From JAJNBK01 sp035642715 (GTDB lineage Archaea; Thermoproteota; Nitrososphaeria; Nitrososphaerales; Nitrososphaeraceae): a stretch of DNA of 23,077 bases. The stretch covers positions 1-23,077 of the forward strand of contig DASQRW010000247.1 of assembly GCA_035642715.1 (NCBI GenBank). The letters are read 5' to 3'. A program made the position numbers and the translations under genes. Positions within the stretch are counted from its first letter, which is position 1. Each line of letters starts with the position of its first letter. Positions 21,073-23,077 of the stretch are shown here, piece by piece. The notes under the pieces were generated by a model, which searched no databases, had not been told where the DNA came from, and saw nothing but the letters and a program-made list of their open reading frames with translations.

Positions 21073-21924
21073 ATGTCTAATCTTAAATATGAACACCCTG
21101 AAGTTTTATGCGAGACCGATTGGGTAGTAGAAAATTTAAAGAACCCGAACATTAGAATTCTAGAGGTTGATTATGATGCAGAAAATGCGTATAAACAGGG
21201 TCATGTACCAGGTGCCTATATGGTCCGCTGGAAAAAGGATATTAATGATCCGACCAGACGTGACATAATTAATAAGCAACAATTCGAGACACTTATGTCA
21301 GGAGTAGGTGCTACACCAGAGACTGACATCATACTGTATGGGGATTTTAATAATTGGTTCGCTGCATTTGCCTTGTGGGTGTTTCAATATTATGGTCATA
21401 GAAAAACCAAGATCATGAATGGCGGCAGAAGAAAATGGGAGATGGAAAATAGAGAGTATACAAAGGAAGAGCCTACTTCAAAATCTTCAAAATATATTGC
21501 ACAGCCGCCTGATGAAGGTATCCGCGCATATTTGCCTGATGTAAAAAGGGCACTTGAGAGAGCCGAAACAGTACTTGTCGATGTAAGATCTCCAAAAGAA
21601 TTTTCAGGCGAAATTACAGCACCACCGGAATATCCTATGGAACATGCACAAAGAGGTGGACACATTCCAGGAGCTCAAAATATACCGTGGGGACAGACGC
21701 TAAGAGAAGATGGAACCTTCAAAAGTGTAGATGAGCTCAAAGCAATATACGAAGGAAGAGGTATAACTTCAGACAAACATGTGATTTGTTACTGCAGAAT
21801 AGGGGAAAGGTCTTCCCACAGTTGGTTCGTTTTGAAATATCTGTTAGGATATCCTTCTGTACGCAATTACGATGGTTCTTGGACTGAATGGGGTAATATG
21901 ATCGGCAATCCGATAGAAAAATAA
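21073..21924 (+). CDS. Thiosulfate sulfurtransferase (tandem rhodanese)
   Basis: Transfers sulfur from a donor such as thiosulfate to an acceptor such as cyanide or a thiol via a cysteine persulfide. The 283 residues comprise two rhodanese domains. The N-terminal, inactive one (about 10-130) includes ILEVDYDAENAYKQGHVPGA but has D91 where the catalytic Cys would be. The C-terminal domain (about 150-280) has VLVDVRSPKEFSG, GGHIPGAQNIPW and the active loop CYCRIGERSSHSW, with C241 catalytic and R246 anion-binding. The CRIGER loop is the usual bacterial/archaeal thiosulfate sulfurtransferase version. ATG 21073 lies about 28 nt after the TATA-like element, so the mRNA is probably leaderless or nearly so. 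The next gene is 23 nt downstream. Confidence 0.93.
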   Translation: MSNLKYEHPEVLCETDWVVENLKNPNIRILEVDYDAENAYKQGHVPGAYMVRWKKDINDPTRRDIINKQQFETLMSGVGATPETDIILYGDFNNWFAAFALWVFQYYGHRKTKIMNGGRRKWEMENREYTKEEPTSKSSKYIAQPPDEGIRAYLPDVKRALERAETVLVDVRSPKEFSGEITAPPEYPMEHAQRGGHIPGAQNIPWGQTLREDGTFKSVDELKAIYEGRGITSDKHVICYCRIGERSSHSWFVLKYLLGYPSVRNYDGSWTEWGNMIGNPIEK

Positions 21925-21947
21925 GTGATAATTTCTAAAGTATTTTA

Positions 21948-22262
21948 ATGAATCAGGAACATCCTCTATTAAAAAGAGGGCAATTTTATCTCATTTATGA
22001 CGGCGAGGATACTACCACTATCATATTGGAGGATAAGACAAAAAGGGGTTTGAATGTACGCGAATATAGTATCGATGAAAAATATGGCGTTAGAGCAGAA
22101 AAGGGGGTGATTTATGATATGGATGGTAATGGACATAGCGTCGCGATTAGATGGTACTTTCCGCGAGCAAACTATCAATTAGAAGATATAGTAAAGATTG
22201 CTGAAGAAATGGATGCAAAATATAAGGCTATTAGAGATATTACTTGTCCTGACGATGAATAA
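21948..22262 (+). CDS. Unknown small protein in the rhodanese operon
   Basis: A 104-residue protein that I do not recognise, beginning 23 nt after the rhodanese stop, so probably co-transcribed. It shows an N-terminal beta-rich part (GQFYLIYDGEDTTTIILEDK, then VREYSIDEKYGVRAEKGVIYDMDG) and a C-terminal amphipathic helix (YQLEDIVKIAEEMDAKYKAIRDI), a compact alpha/beta layout. The only cysteine is near the end (C100). No membrane segment or metal motif. Its position suggests a role linked to sulfur transfer or the same stress response, but the sequence does not show one. Confidence 0.65.
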   Translation: MNQEHPLLKRGQFYLIYDGEDTTTIILEDKTKRGLNVREYSIDEKYGVRAEKGVIYDMDGNGHSVAIRWYFPRANYQLEDIVKIAEEMDAKYKAIRDITCPDDE

Positions 22263-22302
22263 ACGAAAGCCTTTTAGCCCTTAATATATTTAAATAGTTA
22301 CA

Positions 22303-23077
22303 ATGTCTGCGCTGCTAAAAAATAGGGTCTGGGCAATGATTTCTGAAGTTGCAAAAAGGGGTGTCTATCCTCTCCATGGATCTAGACTGGGTGTGTTCAG
22401 GATCCCTGTTGATATTACTGACCATTCTGATATTTCCAGTATAATGACTGATTTGAAAAATTCTGGTTTTGTTGTAGATGCATATGCAGACAGAATTTAT
22501 GCAACTTACAAATGGAATGAAAAGGGTATTGATCCACTTAGTCAGGAAGAACTTTCTGCAGACTTGCTTATTACAGTAGAAATAGTTACTGGTGAAGTAG
22601 TGGATATAATCTACCAAATAAAGCCTCTCGAGTTTTTCGGCGATCCATACTGGATTAGAAATTATAGACAAAAGGCGGATCAAAATGCAAAAATGGTAAT
22701 TGATACTATCATTAGGAACACCAAAATCGGCGATAAATTAATTGCTCATTATCAAAAGACTGAAAAGCTTTCACTTGAAGCAGCCATGAAGAAATTAGAA
22801 GAACTGACTCCCTTAGCAAAGAATCCTAAATTAAGGGCAACTACGACTGCCAGCTCTCCTCCGTCGCCATCAGCAACTCCAAAACCTCCTGCTTCAATCT
22901 CTCCTCCCCCTGCGCCTATAGCTCCTACAGTAGGAGGTAGTGCTAACACAACTATTTCTCTCACAGGTAATGGAACCAACTATTCTAAGGTAGATGGACC
23001 TATAGATCCTGGCTTTAAATCAAAGAGACAACAGGCAGGTACATTCCAGGGTATTAAGGTATGGGGTCCTTTAGATG
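22303..23077 (+). CDS. Unknown protein with proline-rich linker, truncated by window end
   Basis: The frame opens at ATG 22303 and runs without a stop to the end of the window (258 codons seen). Residues 1 to about 175 look like a folded alpha/beta domain (VWAMISEVAKRGVYPLHGSRLGVFRIPV, ADLLITVEIVTGEVVDIIYQIKPLEFFGDPYW) with a helix-rich segment (EKLSLEAAMKKLEELTPLAKN). About 180-215 is a proline/alanine/serine linker (SSPPSPSATPKPPASISPPP), then a Gly/Thr/Asn stretch and KVDGPIDPGFKSKRQQAGTF, perhaps the start of another domain. I do not recognise it. A TATA-like run (about 22283-22297) or TTTTAG (22272-22277) precedes it. Multi-domain, probably cytoplasmic. Confidence 0.8.
   Translation, partial: MSALLKNRVWAMISEVAKRGVYPLHGSRLGVFRIPVDITDHSDISSIMTDLKNSGFVVDAYADRIYATYKWNEKGIDPLSQEELSADLLITVEIVTGEVVDIIYQIKPLEFFGDPYWIRNYRQKADQNAKMVIDTIIRNTKIGDKLIAHYQKTEKLSLEAAMKKLEELTPLAKNPKLRATTTASSPPSPSATPKPPASISPPPAPIAPTVGGSANTTISLTGNGTNYSKVDGPIDPGFKSKRQQAGTFQGIKVWGPLD

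Overview
The window reads as an AT-rich archaeal chromosome, most likely an ammonia-oxidising thaumarchaeon (Nitrososphaerales, possibly Nitrosocosmicus-like). The basis is archaeal-type CoA, tRNA-synthetase and TFB genes, a coenzyme F420 gene, a Sulfolobus-type Dps-like thioferritin, an intron-containing tRNA-Ala without encoded CCA, TATA boxes about 25-30 nt before start codons (leaderless mRNAs), and long gene-poor spacers. The taxon is inferred from these traits and not from a database search.

Layout. 1-6071 is a dense core block: the C-terminus of a 4Fe-4S ferredoxin, phosphopantetheine adenylyltransferase (coaD), a small conserved-looking protein, trpS with a small Pcc1-like gene behind it that seems to start on ATA, and divergent pheS-pheT overlapping by 13 nt. 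6072-8839 is gene-poor but holds a probable structured RNA (6119-6285), a 41-residue zinc-ribbon gene (6870-6995, too short for usual ORF calling) and a TFB gene. 8840-11778 holds a UbiD-type decarboxylase, a Dps-like thioferritin and a small Rieske ferredoxin. 12031-13243 holds an unknown small gene and a protein joining a HiPIP-like cysteine module to a C2H2 zinc finger. 13971-15745 is leuC-leuD, divergent from cofE (F420-0 gamma-glutamyl ligase), followed by a tail-anchored unknown protein. 17249-18374 has no intact gene and looks like decayed coding DNA. 18375-20421 is a minus-strand accessory run: a YkgJ-type cysteine-cluster protein overlapping an unknown gene, a 57-residue CxxC microprotein, and a degenerate HNH protein. 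The tRNA-Ala(UGC) follows, then a rhodanese operon and a truncated unknown gene with a proline-rich linker.

How the parts work together. The core genes serve translation (TrpRS, PheRS, tRNA-Ala), basal transcription (TFB), CoA, leucine and F420 synthesis. UbiD may serve the archaeal mevalonate pathway (inference). The ferritin-Rieske pair, the HiPIP-like/C2H2 protein and the rhodanese suggest iron, redox and sulfur handling.

The most striking non-gene signal is a set of different, perfect inverted repeats sitting on the predicted TATA box or transcription start of auxiliary genes (13253-13278, 16636-16652, 19533-19556, 20433-20465, 21049-21068), plus a 19-bp palindrome at 8682-8700. They look like operators for several unidentified repressors. 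No CRISPR array, intact transposase or prophage was seen.
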